Shown piece after piece: positions 16,776-24,933 of a DNA stretch of 28,854 bases. The notes beneath the pieces are model-generated. The model was not told where the DNA came from and made no database searches. It worked only from the letters and a program-made list of their open reading frames with translations. Positions within the stretch are counted from its first letter, which is position 1, and each line of letters begins with the position of its first letter. The stretch covers positions 1-28,854 of the forward strand of contig CAJTNW010000020.1 of NCBI GenBank assembly GCA_910577795.1, written 5' to 3'. Position numbers and translations under genes: made by a program. This DNA is from an uncultured Christensenella sp. (GTDB lineage Bacteria; Bacillota; Clostridia; Christensenellales; UBA3700).

Positions 16776-17266
16776 ATTTTCTCCTTCACAAATTTTTCAA
16801 CTTGTTCCGCCATTTCTTCAATATCCTCGCCATCTACAACTAAATCCGCTACTTTTTCATAATGAGGTATCCTATTATTATAGTGTTCATTTAGTTGAGA
16901 CTTTGTGTTATTCTTTACAATAGGTCTATCAGAATTTTTTATTCTGCTATAGCAATTTTCAAAATCACTTTTTATATATACCACAAACATTTTTTTTAAA
17001 ACTTCTTTATTTTTGTCTTTAATTGGTAGTCCTCCACCAAGAGACAACACTATTTTATTAGAATTTGCAAAATGTTTTATCGCATTATACTCTAATTCCC
17101 TAAAATATTCCTCACCATGCAACTTAAAAATTTCTGGAATACTTTGGTTGTGAGTACTTTCAATATAATCATCTGTATCCGCAAAATCACAAGATAGTTT
17201 TTTTGCCAAAACCTTACCCAAAGTAGTTTTACCGCTACCCATATATCCACAAAGAGCAATTACCAT
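16772..17266 (-). CDS. aroK: Shikimate kinase
   Basis: Phosphorylates shikimate at O3 with ATP. The 164-residue product has the P-loop GYMGSGKTTLGK at residue 7, FADTDDYIE near 29 (substrate Asp in D-T-D), FRELEYNAIKH near 54 with the shikimate-binding Arg, SLGGGLPIK near 74 (GGG motif) and SDRPIV near 111 in the lid. Its start overlaps the aroE stop (ATGGTAA) and its stop overlaps the aroQ start, so the three genes are tightly coupled. Confidence 0.93.
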   Translation of the reverse strand: MVIALCGYMGSGKTTLGKVLAKKLSCDFADTDDYIESTHNQSIPEIFKLHGEEYFRELEYNAIKHFANSNKIVLSLGGGLPIKDKNKEVLKKMFVVYIKSDFENCYSRIKNSDRPIVKNNTKSQLNEHYNNRIPHYEKVADLVVDGEDIEEMAEQVEKFVKEKI

Positions 17267-18057
17267 TTTGTAAACAATTCCTCCTTTGCAAAATCTATGA
17301 TTTTATCAATATCACTATCCTCAAATTGTCCGCCATACCAATAATCGTGAGATTTAACTGCTTGATATACTAACATATCCAAACCATTTTTATATTTTAC
17401 TCCACATTGCTTTGCATATTGCAATAATTTAGTATCATAAGGGTTGTAAATTGTATCATAAACAGCAGTTGCATTTGCTACTATATCTATACTTACTGGT
17501 GATAAATTTATATCAGGATACATACCAACTGGAGTACTATTGCAAATTAAATCAAATTTTTCATTAGGGATATTATTGATATCAACTACTTTTGCACCAA
17601 CGTATACATTTGTTATTTGCATAATCCTATCGTCAGTAATATTTCTTATTGCAATATACATATTTTTGCTATTATATTGCTTTGCTATCATACTGCCAAC
17701 TCCGCCACAACCTAAAAGTAATATTTTGCAGTCAAAATTATCCTGTATTTCACTTACACTTTTTTTGTATCCATAAACGTCAGTATTATAACCTACAAGA
17801 TTACTATCCACACAATTTACTACACCAAGATAATTTGCACTTTTATCAATTTTACTACACAAATCAAACACATCTTTTTTGTATGGTATAGTAACATTAA
17901 AGCCGTCCAACTTATTGCATTTTACAAACTCTTGCACATTGTCCGTCTCGTACAATTTATACTCTGCGTCTATACCACTCAATTCAAATAATTTATTATG
18001 AATAAAAGGTGATAAAGAATGTGATAATGTTTTACCTAAAAGTCCAAATTTTTTCAT
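17260..18057 (-). CDS. aroE: Shikimate dehydrogenase
   Basis: NADPH-dependent reduction of 3-dehydroshikimate to shikimate. A 265-residue product with GLLGKTLSHSLSPFIHN at residue 4 (shikimate-binding SxS), NVTIPYKKDVFDLC near 54 (catalytic Lys), VGYNTDVYGYKK near 87, the Rossmann glycine motif LLLGCGGVGSMIA near 113, CNSTPVGMYP near 171, and NGLDMLVYQAV near 238. The Shine-Dalgarno is poor: GAGG lies about 20 nt before the ATG. It starts 25 nt after the HAD gene. Confidence 0.93.
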   Translation of the reverse strand: MKKFGLLGKTLSHSLSPFIHNKLFELSGIDAEYKLYETDNVQEFVKCNKLDGFNVTIPYKKDVFDLCSKIDKSANYLGVVNCVDSNLVGYNTDVYGYKKSVSEIQDNFDCKILLLGCGGVGSMIAKQYNSKNMYIAIRNITDDRIMQITNVYVGAKVVDINNIPNEKFDLICNSTPVGMYPDINLSPVSIDIVANATAVYDTIYNPYDTKLLQYAKQCGVKYKNGLDMLVYQAVKSHDYWYGGQFEDSDIDKIIDFAKEELFTKW

Positions 18058-18082
18058 ACTTTATTATTAATTTTACCTCAAA

Positions 18083-18736
18083 CTATTCTATTTTCTCTAA
18101 AATATCTAAAATTTCAATTGGCTTATCCGCAATATATTTTGCACCTAATTTTTCGTGTAAACTACGCGGTCTAAATCCCCAAGTTACAGCAATAAATGTA
18201 AGTCCACTATTTTTTGCAGTTTCAAAATCAACTTCCGAATCACCTATATAAACAGATTCCTCTTTTTTTGCCCCCATAAGTTCCAACGCATACCACACAC
18301 CACTAGGATTTGGCTTTGGCATAACTGTTTCACTCTCTCCTATAGCAACAGGCAAATAACCATTAAATAGATTTTTTGCAAGTTCTTTTACACCTGCGTC
18401 AAACTTGTTTGATACAACACTCATTTTTATATTTTTTTGCTGCAGTTCTTGCATTAATTCTAGTATTCCATCATAAGGTGCTGTATTATCATTTTTATGC
18501 AAATTATAATACTCTATAAAAATGGAAAAACATTTGTCATATTCCTCTTTTGTGTATCCCTTTGGCATTGCCCTATCAATTAGCACTTTTACACCATTTC
18601 CAACAAAAGACAAAACTTCTTCCATACTTCTTAAAGGATATCCACATTGCTTTAGTGCATAGTTTACACTACAATACAAATCGTCAATAGTATTTAAAAT
18701 AGTTCCATCCATATCAAAAACAACATTTTTTATCAT
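18083..18736 (-). CDS. HAD-superfamily phosphatase, phosphoglycolate-phosphatase-like
   Basis: A 217-residue cytoplasmic phosphatase with all four HAD motifs: VVFDMDGTILNT (nucleophile and general-acid Asp) at residue 5, VVSNKFDAG near 105, the motif III Lys in MPKPNPSGVW near 139, and YIGDSEVDFETAKNSG near 158. A helical cap between motifs I and II is typical of the Gph/PGP group. Substrate cannot be told from sequence; phosphoglycolate or another small sugar phosphate is the usual assignment. First gene of the aro operon, with AGGTGAG before the ATG. Why a phosphatase leads a shikimate operon is unclear. Confidence 0.85.
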   Translation of the reverse strand: MIKNVVFDMDGTILNTIDDLYCSVNYALKQCGYPLRSMEEVLSFVGNGVKVLIDRAMPKGYTKEEYDKCFSIFIEYYNLHKNDNTAPYDGILELMQELQQKNIKMSVVSNKFDAGVKELAKNLFNGYLPVAIGESETVMPKPNPSGVWYALELMGAKKEESVYIGDSEVDFETAKNSGLTFIAVTWGFRPRSLHEKLGAKYIADKPIEILDILEKIE

Positions 18737-18782
18737 TTTATCTCACCTACAAAAGTACACTTTTTCCATTTTAATTGTAATA

Positions 18783-18812
18783 ATTATAAACCAAATATCC
18801 ACTATTTGTCAA
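18783..18812 (-). promoter_or_regulatory. Promoter of the HAD-aro operon
   Basis: On the minus strand TTGACA (18807-18812), an 18-nt spacer and TATAAT (18783-18788), both exact consensus boxes. The leader to the ATG at 18736 is about 40 nt. No other strong promoter was seen within the operon before pckG. Confidence 0.7.
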
Positions 18813-18877
18813 TAATCACAATAAATAAATTGTATATTATATTTATATAATAAAATTAAATATTGCTTATAATAAAA

Positions 18878-18903
18878 AAATGACACTGTAAAAAGTGTCA
18901 TTT
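18878..18903 (-). terminator. Terminator of the XRE-regulator gene
   Basis: Stem AAATGACACT (18878-18887) with AGTGTCATTT (18894-18903) around a 6-nt loop. On the minus strand it is followed by a run of T residues, so it ends the transcript of the gene stopping at 18914. Confidence 0.75.
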
Positions 18904-18913
18904 AAATTAATTT

Positions 18914-19750
18914 TTATTTAATAAGTTCCTTTGCCATTCTTACACCTAAGTGGAATTTTTTATTCTGAACAATTGTATTCATAATTGCTTTATCAAGTTC
19001 TCTTCCACCAACATTTAATGACGCACTAAAAGCATCTTTGCCAATGTGAATATTGTACTCAACAATTGTAATAATATGATTTTTATCATCGTCATAAAAT
19101 GTCATAGTATTATATTCTTCCACATTGCCTAGACATTCAAAAAAGCCTTCCCACACATTAGAGATTTGTTCACTTGTAACTACTACATCTCTGCCACCAT
19201 TATCTATAATATCGCGAACAAAACTTCTTTCATTACAAAACTGAATTTTACTTAAATTCCTAATATATTCTGAAGTAGTTTTGCCACTTTCTAAGTTGTA
19301 TTTTTGGAAATATCCATTTAATGATTTTACACTGCTAAGCACATAAAACATACCATGATATAAATCTCCACCCAAATACTCATCTACTGCTAAATTAACA
19401 TATTTTGAACCTAAAGCAGAAAAATCTCCCACACAAGTTGCTTTTAAATAACTATTGCAAAGTTCTGCTTGCAAATCATTTTCACTATTATTAATAACAC
19501 TGCCTGTTTGAGATATATCACTTTTCATCATTTCGTCAAGAGTCACATTCATAATATCTGCAAGAGCAATCCAAACAAGTGGGCTATCTGGAAATCTATC
19601 CCCTTTTTCCCACATACTAATACTTTTATTATTATAATCTATACCAAGCCCCATTTCCTTTAACTTTTCGTTAAGAATATCAGCAAAAACTGACTGTGTT
19701 ACAGATATAGATTTTCTATAAAATTTTAGATTCTCTGCAAATTTTAACAT
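18914..19750 (-). CDS. XRE-family helix-turn-helix transcriptional regulator
   Basis: A 278-residue protein. Residues about 5-78 are an XRE/Cro-like DNA-binding domain (LKFYRKSISVTQSVFADILN, then KSISMWEKGDRFPDSPLVW for the recognition helix, then LADIMNVTLDEMM). Residues about 95-278 form a domain I do not recognise, mixed alpha/beta, with no membrane segment and no known enzyme motif; it may sense a ligand or mediate dimers. GAGGTAAAG precedes the ATG. It has its own promoter and terminator, and it is divergent from the lipoprotein gene at 20017, so control of that gene or of itself is plausible. Confidence 0.8.
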   Translation of the reverse strand: MLKFAENLKFYRKSISVTQSVFADILNEKLKEMGLGIDYNNKSISMWEKGDRFPDSPLVWIALADIMNVTLDEMMKSDISQTGSVINNSENDLQAELCNSYLKATCVGDFSALGSKYVNLAVDEYLGGDLYHGMFYVLSSVKSLNGYFQKYNLESGKTTSEYIRNLSKIQFCNERSFVRDIIDNGGRDVVVTSEQISNVWEGFFECLGNVEEYNTMTFYDDDKNHIITIVEYNIHIGKDAFSASLNVGGRELDKAIMNTIVQNKKFHLGVRMAKELIK

Positions 19751-19776
19751 ACTTTACCTCTTTTGAATGCTCTATC

Positions 19777-19805
19777 ATTATACATAATAATATAAACAAT
19801 GTCAA
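19777..19805 (-). promoter_or_regulatory. Promoter of the XRE-regulator gene
   Basis: On the minus strand TTGACA (19800-19805), a 17-nt spacer and TATAAT (19777-19782), both exact consensus. Transcription starts about 20 nt before the ATG at 19750. Confidence 0.75.
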
Positions 19806-19873
19806 GATAATTTATAAATCTTTTCCACAAGTTGTAGACAATTTTTCCATAAAAAAACATATATAAGCAAAAA

Positions 19874-19889
19874 TCGACACTTTAATATT
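19874..19889 (+). repeat. 16-bp intergenic repeat, copy 1
   Basis: TCGACACTTTAATATT occurs here, in the divergent intergenic region, and again at 23707-23722 in the same orientation. Both copies are intergenic and follow an A- or T-rich run. Role unknown. Confidence 0.6.
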
Positions 19890-19957
19890 TTTTTATAAAC
19901 ATACGTTTTAAAAAAGATTATTATACATTTTAGTATGCACAAAAAATTAGCAAACTA

Positions 19958-19986
19958 TTGACTAAACATAAATATTATTATATAAT
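19958..19986 (+). promoter_or_regulatory. Promoter of the lipoprotein / CorA-like gene pair
   Basis: TTGACT (19958-19963), a 17-nt spacer and TATAAT (19981-19986). The leader is about 24 nt, and AGGGAGA (20006-20012) is the ribosome site for the ATG at 20017. Confidence 0.7.
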
Positions 19987-20016
19987 ATACAATATATAAA
20001 TATTTAGGGAGATATT

Positions 20017-21414
20017 ATGAAAAGTTATACTATAATTCTAATTATTATAATTGTTATAATTGTAATAGCACTACCTATTTTAATAACAGGTTGCAGTCAA
20101 AAATATAAAATAAAAAAATATCCAGCGGCTAAAACTTCTTTTGAATATACTATTATCAATAACTTAAATTTATCAGGTCAAGATACACAATTATTAAAAA
20201 ACCAAGATAGAGGTTTTAGGGGAGAAATATACTATACTTTAGGCACTAATCTTGCCTACCCAGCACATCAACAAAACTATCTTGATAGAGTTAATGAACA
20301 AATAGAGTTATATAAAGATGATAATATTAATATTATGCAATGTTATATATATTTATTTAAATATAGGGATAAAGATTTAGACGAAACAGCAATTAATCAA
20401 CTAAAAAGTTATTTTGAATATTTAAAAGAAAAAAATCTTCGTATATTATTAAGATTTGCCTATGAATATACTGAAGATATTAATACTGATGCCAAAGACA
20501 AGCAAATCCTAAGACATTTAGACCAAATAGGTCAATTCATAAATGAAAATAAACAACTTTTTAATGATGTTGTTTATGCTGTGCAACTTGGTTTAATTGG
20601 ACTTTGGGGCGAAGGACATGGTGAACATTTTAATCATAATAAAAGAAAACTTGCAAATAAACTTTGTGAAATTATTCCTGAAGAAATTTATATTATGGTG
20701 AGAACACCTGAAATATTATCTCAAGTACCAGAAAAATACGAACATAGGTTTAGTGTACATGATGACTTTTTAGTTGGTATAAATCATGAATGGGGAATGA
20801 TGAATTGGAATGACCCGCAATATAAAGATTTATTAAATAAAAATCAATATGCTATTAGTGATGGGGAGATGCCTTGGGGACGAGATAAAACAGTATCTTT
20901 TATTGACTCACTAAATTTAGTTAAACAAGTAATAAGGTATGGTCTTACAACCTTAAGCATAACACATAACTATAAAGAGGACGAAGGAATTACCTATCAT
21001 TTGGAAAAATGGAAAAACGAATTTTTAACTAAAGAAATATTAGAAGAAAATAATCTGCCATATTTGCCTACTATGTTAAATAATAATCAAATATCTATTT
21101 ATAAATTTTTGCAATACCATTTAGGCTACAATTTAGGAGTAAGTAATCTTTTACAATATGGCACAAAAACTTCCTTTATGATAAATAATTTTGGAATGGC
21201 TGCTCCGTTTGAATTTAAATTGCAAGTTATAGCCGACGGACAAGAAGTTGAAGTTGAACAAACCTTGCTCAATAGATTTGGACAACAAATTGTAACAATA
21301 AACAATAATGTTAAGGAAATCAAAATAAGACTAATCCACCAAAGGTCAGGCGCTACAATAAAACTTGCCAATAACCTACCTTATATAAATGGATACAATA
21401 TAATAAATCTGTAA
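20017..21414 (+). CDS. Lipoprotein with DUF4874/DUF4832-like domains
   Basis: A 465-residue predicted surface lipoprotein. Residues 4-25 are a hydrophobic signal sequence ending in the lipobox ITGC, so Cys26 would be lipidated. Residues about 60-215 resemble DUF4874: NQDRGFRGEIYYTLG, then NIMQCYIYLFKYRDKDLDE, then LRILLRFAYEY and GLIGLWGEGHGEH. The later part resembles DUF4832, with MVRTPEIL, HDDFLVG and YAISDGEMPWGRD. The layout suggests a TIM-barrel-like, glycoside-hydrolase-related fold with acidic residues in GEGHG and SDGEMP, but no activity is established. It has its own promoter and is followed 64 bp later by a second plus-strand gene. Confidence 0.75.
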   Translation: MKSYTIILIIIIVIIVIALPILITGCSQKYKIKKYPAAKTSFEYTIINNLNLSGQDTQLLKNQDRGFRGEIYYTLGTNLAYPAHQQNYLDRVNEQIELYKDDNINIMQCYIYLFKYRDKDLDETAINQLKSYFEYLKEKNLRILLRFAYEYTEDINTDAKDKQILRHLDQIGQFINENKQLFNDVVYAVQLGLIGLWGEGHGEHFNHNKRKLANKLCEIIPEEIYIMVRTPEILSQVPEKYEHRFSVHDDFLVGINHEWGMMNWNDPQYKDLLNKNQYAISDGEMPWGRDKTVSFIDSLNLVKQVIRYGLTTLSITHNYKEDEGITYHLEKWKNEFLTKEILEENNLPYLPTMLNNNQISIYKFLQYHLGYNLGVSNLLQYGTKTSFMINNFGMAAPFEFKLQVIADGQEVEVEQTLLNRFGQQIVTINNNVKEIKIRLIHQRSGATIKLANNLPYINGYNIINL

Positions 21415-21478
21415 GTGTTTTATACAAATAAAACCAATTTGTAAAAAAATTAATTTTTACATACTAAAGAGGGATAAT

Positions 21479-22858
21479 ATGACAAAAGAAATTTATACAT
21501 CACATTCAAAACAATTAATACCATTTTATTTATCAAATACTAACTATTCGGATATAGAAAAATTAGGTATTTTTGAAATTAATAAATATAGTCTTACACA
21601 TTTAAATCCTAATATTTGTCAAAAGTTATCTAGTAAAACTTCATCGGAAATAGGTAGAAGTTATGCTTTAAAATTAGAAGCAAGAAAACTATTTGATTTA
21701 CCATCAAACAATTCAACCATTGAATTTATTACACGTAATAACAATACTTTTTATGTAAAATTAAGAAATGTATATCTTCATATATTTGAAACTAATGTTG
21801 GATTTTTAGAGTTTGAATGGGAAATTTTAGCAGATAATATGCTAGATTACTTAAATGCAAATTATTTTTTAAATGAATTAAAATCAAATGAAAATAAATT
21901 TTATGTTAAAACTGGTATTAATGAAAAAAAAGAACTTAATTTTATTCAAACTACACAAAAAATATTCGACTTAATAAAAAATGTAGAATATTTTACTAAT
22001 AATTCAAATAATAAATTGTCCAATACCCTTACTTTAACTTACACTACAATTATGCTTAATTCAAAAAATGAAAATATTAATGATTATTTAAATAAATTAA
22101 AAAATAATTTTAAAGAATCTTATTTAACAGTAGAATCAAATAATTATCATCCTTTTGAAAATTTATATTGGGCTGGTTCACTTAGAGGTTGTGTTAATAT
22201 TTCATATTTAACAGGAAAACAAGGACCAGATACTTTTTTAAAAAACACAATTGAATCTTATGCAAATAATTCTTATTTTTATCTATATTTATTAGTATTA
22301 AATCAAAGATTTACTATACAAAAGCAAATTGAAAAATTAAGTAATATTGATAAAAATTTGATAAAACATGATGAGAATGTGTTAGATGATGAAATAAATA
22401 ATATAAACGAACTTTTAATAGAATCAAATCTATTCTCTACAAGATGTGAATTTAATTTACCATCAGAAATTGACCATATAAACGCGTTTTATAATGAAAT
22501 AAGAAAAAATCAAAAAATTGATATTTTAACAACAGATTTCAACAATAAACTTAAATCTACTAAAGATTTATTAGATAACTATAAAATTATAAAAACTGAA
22601 AAACTAAATAGAAAGCGCAACAAATTCACTTTATTTGCTTACATATTAACTGAAATACTTGGTACAATTGCAATATTCAAAACAACTTATGAAATAATAC
22701 AAATTTTTTCATCTTTAACAAATGCTACTAATATACTTTTAAAAGTTATACCTGCTATAATTACTGTGATTTTCTTTATTTCAGTTGCTATTCAAATATG
22801 GATAAAAATAAAAGCACTTTTAAAAACAAATAAAAAATCGAATACCAAAAATAAATAG
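21479..22858 (+). CDS. Unknown membrane protein with CorA-like topology
   Basis: A 459-residue protein of unknown role. The N-terminal part (about 1-240) is soluble alpha/beta; VYLHIFETNVGFLEFEWEI near 100 recalls CorA-like relatives. Residues about 265-380 are long helices (VLNQRFTIQKQIEKLSNID and the stretch after INAFYNEIRKNQ). Two hydrophobic helices follow at about 383-408 and 420-441, then a Lys-rich tail. Soluble domain, long helix and two C-terminal membrane helices is the CorA plan, but the Gly-Met-Asn selectivity motif is absent, so ion transport is not supported. Very rich in Asn, Lys and Ile compared with neighbours, which may indicate transfer. AGAGGG precedes the ATG. It shares the promoter at 19958. 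Confidence 0.7.
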   Translation: MTKEIYTSHSKQLIPFYLSNTNYSDIEKLGIFEINKYSLTHLNPNICQKLSSKTSSEIGRSYALKLEARKLFDLPSNNSTIEFITRNNNTFYVKLRNVYLHIFETNVGFLEFEWEILADNMLDYLNANYFLNELKSNENKFYVKTGINEKKELNFIQTTQKIFDLIKNVEYFTNNSNNKLSNTLTLTYTTIMLNSKNENINDYLNKLKNNFKESYLTVESNNYHPFENLYWAGSLRGCVNISYLTGKQGPDTFLKNTIESYANNSYFYLYLLVLNQRFTIQKQIEKLSNIDKNLIKHDENVLDDEINNINELLIESNLFSTRCEFNLPSEIDHINAFYNEIRKNQKIDILTTDFNNKLKSTKDLLDNYKIIKTEKLNRKRNKFTLFAYILTEILGTIAIFKTTYEIIQIFSSLTNATNILLKVIPAIITVIFFISVAIQIWIKIKALLKTNKKSNTKNK

Positions 22859-22880
22859 AAAAATAAAAGTCTATTTGCAA

Positions 22881-22910
22881 AAAAAATGCACCGGTTAAGG
22901 TGCATTTTTT
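22881..22910. terminator. Bidirectional terminator between CorA-like gene and yajC
   Basis: AAAAAATGCACC (22881-22892) pairs with GGTGCATTTTTT (22899-22910), 6-nt loop. A- and T-runs on both sides make it work in both directions, ending the gene at 22858 (plus) and yajC at 22924 (minus). Confidence 0.88.
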
Positions 22911-22923
22911 TATTTTTGTTTAA

Positions 22924-23505
22924 TTAGTGACTAACTTCAGAATTAAATGAATCTGCATCTACTTCAGAAGTTGTTTCTGCTGTTTCAACATTTTCAGTTA
23001 CTACTTCATCTGCTTGAGACTCTTGTTCTGCGGCTTTCTTTTCTGCTTTTTCTTTTTTCTTAGCATCTTTTTTAGCCTTTTTTTCTGCTGCTTTTTCTGC
23101 AACTACAGCATCTTCTGCTGCATCGTCTGCAGTCACTGCATCTGGTGCTACTGTTGTATCAGCAGTTTTTTCTTGTGCAGGTGCTGCTTGTTGAGGTGCA
23201 TCTGGATTTAAAACAGTACCAATAGCACCTTGGTCCATAAGAACTATAACTGGAGCCTCTTTTGTACCAACATTTAATTCCATAGTATTATTTTTGTTAT
23301 CAAGGCTAACTATTTCGCCTACAAAACCACCAATAGTTCTAATTTTTTTGCCAACCCTAACAGATTGCATCATTTGTTGTGCTTCTTTTTTTCTTTTTCT
23401 TTGAGGAATGATAGTGATTAACATCATAACTATAAATAAAGCACCAATAATAAGTAACATTGGCCAAGAACTACCACCGGCTTCTGCACATAATAAATTT
23501 AACAT
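22924..23505 (-). CDS. yajC: Preprotein translocase accessory subunit YajC, with long C-terminal tail
   Basis: Small single-span membrane protein that associates with SecDF and SecYEG in protein export. Of 193 residues, the first ~100 are the family core: short N-terminus, helix PMLLIIGALFIVMMLITIIPQ, the basic RKRKKEAQQMMQSV, and VRVGKKIRTIGGFVGEIVSL. The remaining ~90 residues are an Ala/Lys/Glu/Val-rich, probably disordered extension that is roughly as long as the usual whole protein. AAAGGAG precedes the ATG. The gene follows tgt but has its own promoter (23624-23652), about 225 bp away. Confidence 0.92.
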   Translation of the reverse strand: MLNLLCAEAGGSSWPMLLIIGALFIVMMLITIIPQRKRKKEAQQMMQSVRVGKKIRTIGGFVGEIVSLDNKNNTMELNVGTKEAPVIVLMDQGAIGTVLNPDAPQQAAPAQEKTADTTVAPDAVTADDAAEDAVVAEKAAEKKAKKDAKKKEKAEKKAAEQESQADEVVTENVETAETTSEVDADSFNSEVSH

Positions 23506-23623
23506 AATTATCTCCTTTTACTTTTATAAAACATATACAAGAAGTTGCAATTTGGCATAATAAAGTCACATTTTTTTATCGCAACTTTGTCCATTTTTTT
23601 AAATTCTTATTTAGTTTTTAATA

Positions 23624-23652
23624 ATTATACCATATATTAACTATTTTTGCAA
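23624..23652 (-). promoter_or_regulatory. Promoter of yajC
   Basis: On the minus strand TTGCAA (23647-23652), a 17-nt spacer and TATAAT (23624-23629). The leader of about 110 nt contains a weak 7-bp inverted repeat, AAGTTGC at 23542-23548 with GCAACTT at 23581-23587. Confidence 0.6.
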
Positions 23653-23706
23653 TTATTTAATATAAAAAAACTCATTTCTTAATTAAAACAAATAAAAACA
23701 AATTTT

Positions 23707-23722
23707 TCGACACTTTAATATT
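23707..23722 (+). repeat. 16-bp intergenic repeat, copy 2
   Basis: TCGACACTTTAATATT, identical and in the same orientation to 19874-19889. It lies 7 bp beyond the tgt stop codon, in the tgt-yajC gap, which otherwise holds only the yajC promoter. Confidence 0.6.
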
Positions 23723-23728
23723 GCAATT

Positions 23729-24850
23729 CTATTTTGATTTTACATTCCAATTATATTTACTTTTAAAATCGTTATAAAAGTCACCAAAACTATCATTCAT
23801 AATTGCTTCTTTCATATCAGCCATTAACTTAATTAAAAAACGTAAGTTGTGTATAGATAGCAATTCCCCACCCAATATTTCACCTGCATTAAGCAAATGT
23901 CTTATGTATGCACGGCTAAAATTCTTACAACAATAACAGTCACATTCTGGGTCTACTGGAGTAAAATCTTCCTTAAACTTACCATTTTTTACAGTAAGAT
24001 TACCATATCTAGTAAAAGCAGCACCATTTCTTGCCATTCTTGTAGGTAGCACGCAGTCAAACATATCTATGCCACGCATAACACCTTCGACTAAGCAGTC
24101 CGGACTACCAACTCCCATAAGATATCTTGGCATATTTTCAGGATAATATGGTCTTAGTATATCAAGCATTTCATACATAACTTCCTTAGGTTCGCCAACA
24201 GACAAACCACCAATTGAAAAACCACATTCAGCATACGGCAAAATTCTTTTTATTGAGTCTTCCCTCAAATCCTTATACATATTACCTTGAACAATAGGGA
24301 ATAGTAATTGATTTTCAGATGTCTTGTGTTTATAGCATCTATCTAACCAACTCATAGTTCGCTCTAAGGCACGTCTTGCATCACTTTTACTAGTACCTTC
24401 ACCAGTGCATTGGTCAAATGCCATCATAATATCACTACCAAGTGCTTGCTGAATATCTATTGCTTTTTCTGGTGTGAACACATGTGTTGAACCATCTAAA
24501 TGACTTTTAAAAGTAACACTATCGTCAGTAATTTTTCTCATATCACTTAGCGAAAAAACCTGAAAACCACCACTATCTGTAAGTATAGGTCTATCCCAGT
24601 TCATAAACTTATGTAGTCCGCCTGCTTTTTTTACTAACTCGTGACCTGGCCTTAAATATAAATGATATGTATTACTCAAAATTATGCTCGCATCAATATC
24701 TTTTAATACTTGTGGTGTCAAAGATTTAACAGTTGCGTTTGTACCTACAGGCATAAACACTGGTGTTTCAATTTCGCCATGAGGTGTAGTTAATCTACCT
24801 ATTCTTGCACCTGATTGTTTGCATACTTTTATAACTTCGTATTTAAACAT
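23729..24850 (-). CDS. tgt: tRNA-guanine transglycosylase
   Basis: Exchanges guanine-34 of GUN-anticodon tRNAs for preQ1 on the way to queuosine. The 373-residue length is typical. Seen: PVFMPVGTNATVKSLTP near 31, LSNTYHLYLRPG near 58, the catalytic-Asp motif DSGGFQVFSL near 92, the nucleophile-Asp motif GIDMFDCVLPTRMARNG near 265, and a zinc site CDCYCC near 308 with a downstream His. AGGAG precedes the ATG. It lies 83 bp after queA, the next enzyme of the same pathway. Confidence 0.96.
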   Translation of the reverse strand: MFKYEVIKVCKQSGARIGRLTTPHGEIETPVFMPVGTNATVKSLTPQVLKDIDASIILSNTYHLYLRPGHELVKKAGGLHKFMNWDRPILTDSGGFQVFSLSDMRKITDDSVTFKSHLDGSTHVFTPEKAIDIQQALGSDIMMAFDQCTGEGTSKSDARRALERTMSWLDRCYKHKTSENQLLFPIVQGNMYKDLREDSIKRILPYAECGFSIGGLSVGEPKEVMYEMLDILRPYYPENMPRYLMGVGSPDCLVEGVMRGIDMFDCVLPTRMARNGAAFTRYGNLTVKNGKFKEDFTPVDPECDCYCCKNFSRAYIRHLLNAGEILGGELLSIHNLRFLIKLMADMKEAIMNDSFGDFYNDFKSKYNWNVKSK

Positions 24851-24933
24851 TATAACTCCTAACTAAACAACTTTATTTAAAATTATTAAAATTTAATATC
24901 GATTTTTGATAGTTTTTATGCAAAAAACAAAAT

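Noticed and set aside
21440..21461. Hairpin TGTAAAAA / TTTTTACA between the lipoprotein and CorA-like genes as a terminator
   Set aside because: The stem is nearly all A-T and is not followed by a T run; the second gene has no good promoter of its own, so read-through is more likely.
19874..23722. The 16-bp direct repeats as attachment sites of an integrated element
   Set aside because: They enclose yajC, which belongs with the tgt-queA-ruv genes, and no integrase or transposase lies between them.
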